A DNA stretch of 64,000 nucleotides, taken from positions 1-64,000 of the forward strand of contig CALUXS010000004.1 of the NCBI GenBank assembly GCA_944324805.1, written 5' to 3'. The stretch comes from an uncultured Acholeplasmatales bacterium (GTDB taxonomy: Bacteria > Bacillota_I > Bacilli_A > Acholeplasmatales > Anaeroplasmataceae). The position numbers were made by a program, and so were the translations under genes. Below the pieces are notes generated by a model. That model searched no databases and was not told where the DNA came from. It saw nothing but the letters and a program-made list of their open reading frames with translations. Position 1 is the stretch's first letter. Each line of letters begins with the position of its first letter. Of the stretch, positions 63,745-64,000 are shown one piece after another.

Positions 63745-64000
63745 TCATTTATTTATACCAACTCTTTTTAATAATTTATGATAAATAAAAAGCATATCTT
63801 TTTCTGAAACAACTGAATCTAAATCTTCTATTTTAAACCAACCTATTGCACTATTTTCATCAGGTTTTATCCTTATTGGAAGTTTATTATCAGCTTCAAA
63901 AATATAACTGACATTTAAATGAGTATGACAAGTAACATAATTACCATTTTTTAAATGATTATTAACCGGTAATATTTCAATAGAAGCAATGCCGTTATGT
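63745..64000 (-). CDS. Nudix hydrolase, C-terminal part (start outside window)
   Basis: The minus strand from the window edge codes for about 85 residues ending K-stop TGA at 63747-63745. HLNVSYIFEADNKLPI then RIKPDENSAIGWFKIEDLDSVVSEKDMLFIYHKLL is the C-terminal half of a Nudix fold: the strand after the Nudix box, and the E-x-x-x-x-x-W-F substrate loop. The Nudix box itself is beyond the edge. Acts on nucleoside diphosphates or similar in this family. Confidence 0.65.
   Translation of the reverse strand, partial: HNGIASIEILPVNNHLKNGNYVTCHTHLNVSYIFEADNKLPIRIKPDENSAIGWFKIEDLDSVVSEKDMLFIYHKLLKRVGINK

Overview
The window reads as a chromosomal segment from a very AT-rich, anaerobic, low-GC Gram-positive-type bacterium, most likely a gut-associated member of the Bacilli/Erysipelotrichia-Mollicutes side of the Firmicutes. 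The reasons are strong AGGAGG-type ribosome sites, AT-rich TTGACA/TATAAT promoters, many lipoproteins with Firmicutes-style lipoboxes, FtsX-type ABC exporters, a rubredoxin-fused flavoprotein and GntR/YtrA- and LacI-type regulators. TGA is used as a stop (end of the MATE gene and of the partial Nudix gene), so this is code 11, not the Mycoplasma code. Placement below class level is inference. I see no rRNA, tRNA, CRISPR array, transposase or phage gene.

Region 1 (1-15080, all minus strand) is one long carbohydrate-utilisation operon. It starts at a TTGACA-17-TATACT promoter with three LacI/cre-like dyads and encodes three divergent GH32-type glycosidases, a full Opp-type ABC importer (solute-binding lipoprotein, two permeases, two ATPases), a small membrane protein, a LamG-like lipoprotein, a xylulokinase-type FGGY kinase, a LacI repressor, a MATE exporter and the first 22 codons of transketolase. 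The kinase-transketolase pair suggests the released sugar enters the pentose phosphate pathway as a ketose phosphate. Region 2 (15.1-23.7 kb) has an XRE-membrane regulator, a two-component system with its ABC exporter (response regulator, ATPase, permease, kinase), a nitrilase-superfamily hydrolase, a MacB-like ABC exporter and a high-molecular-weight rubredoxin.

Region 3 (23.77-31.12 kb) is the most unusual part: a compact six-gene minus-strand operon with a GNAT-like protein, a PP-loop enzyme of the N-acetyl-sugar amidotransferase type, a half-size UbiA-like membrane protein, a dikinase-type phosphotransferase with rifampicin-phosphotransferase-like architecture, a BtaA-like (DUF3419) AdoMet aminocarboxypropyl transferase and a short adenylate-forming ligase. 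I recognise each family but not the combination; it looks like a biosynthetic cluster for an undescribed lipid or small molecule. Region 4 (31.2-37.6 kb) is the F1Fo ATP synthase operon (a, c, b, alpha, gamma, beta, epsilon). It has no separate delta gene; instead a delta C-terminal-domain-like segment is fused to the N-terminus of alpha, and subunit c has a long N-terminal extension.

Region 5 (37.6-51.1 kb) holds small membrane proteins, a lipoprotein, an amino-acid permease, a YtrA-like GntR/ABC operon controlled by CTGTATTA repeats, a small HTH regulator with a DUF3793 protein, a drug-type ABC exporter and two adjacent ATPase-FtsX fusion exporters. Region 6 (51.1-60.6 kb) carries a flavin-reductase-like protein, a fucose/arabinose-isomerase-like protein, two iron alcohol dehydrogenases (one FucO-like), a zinc-ribbon membrane protein, an unknown polytopic protein and a GH3 beta-glucosidase. 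Region 7 (60.7-64.0 kb) is an arsenic-type resistance operon (arsR, permease, arsC, thioredoxin-like protein), a Pr6Pr-type membrane protein and the 3' end of a Nudix hydrolase gene. Positions and motifs come from reading the sequence; family assignments are from memory of conserved motifs, and no database search was possible.
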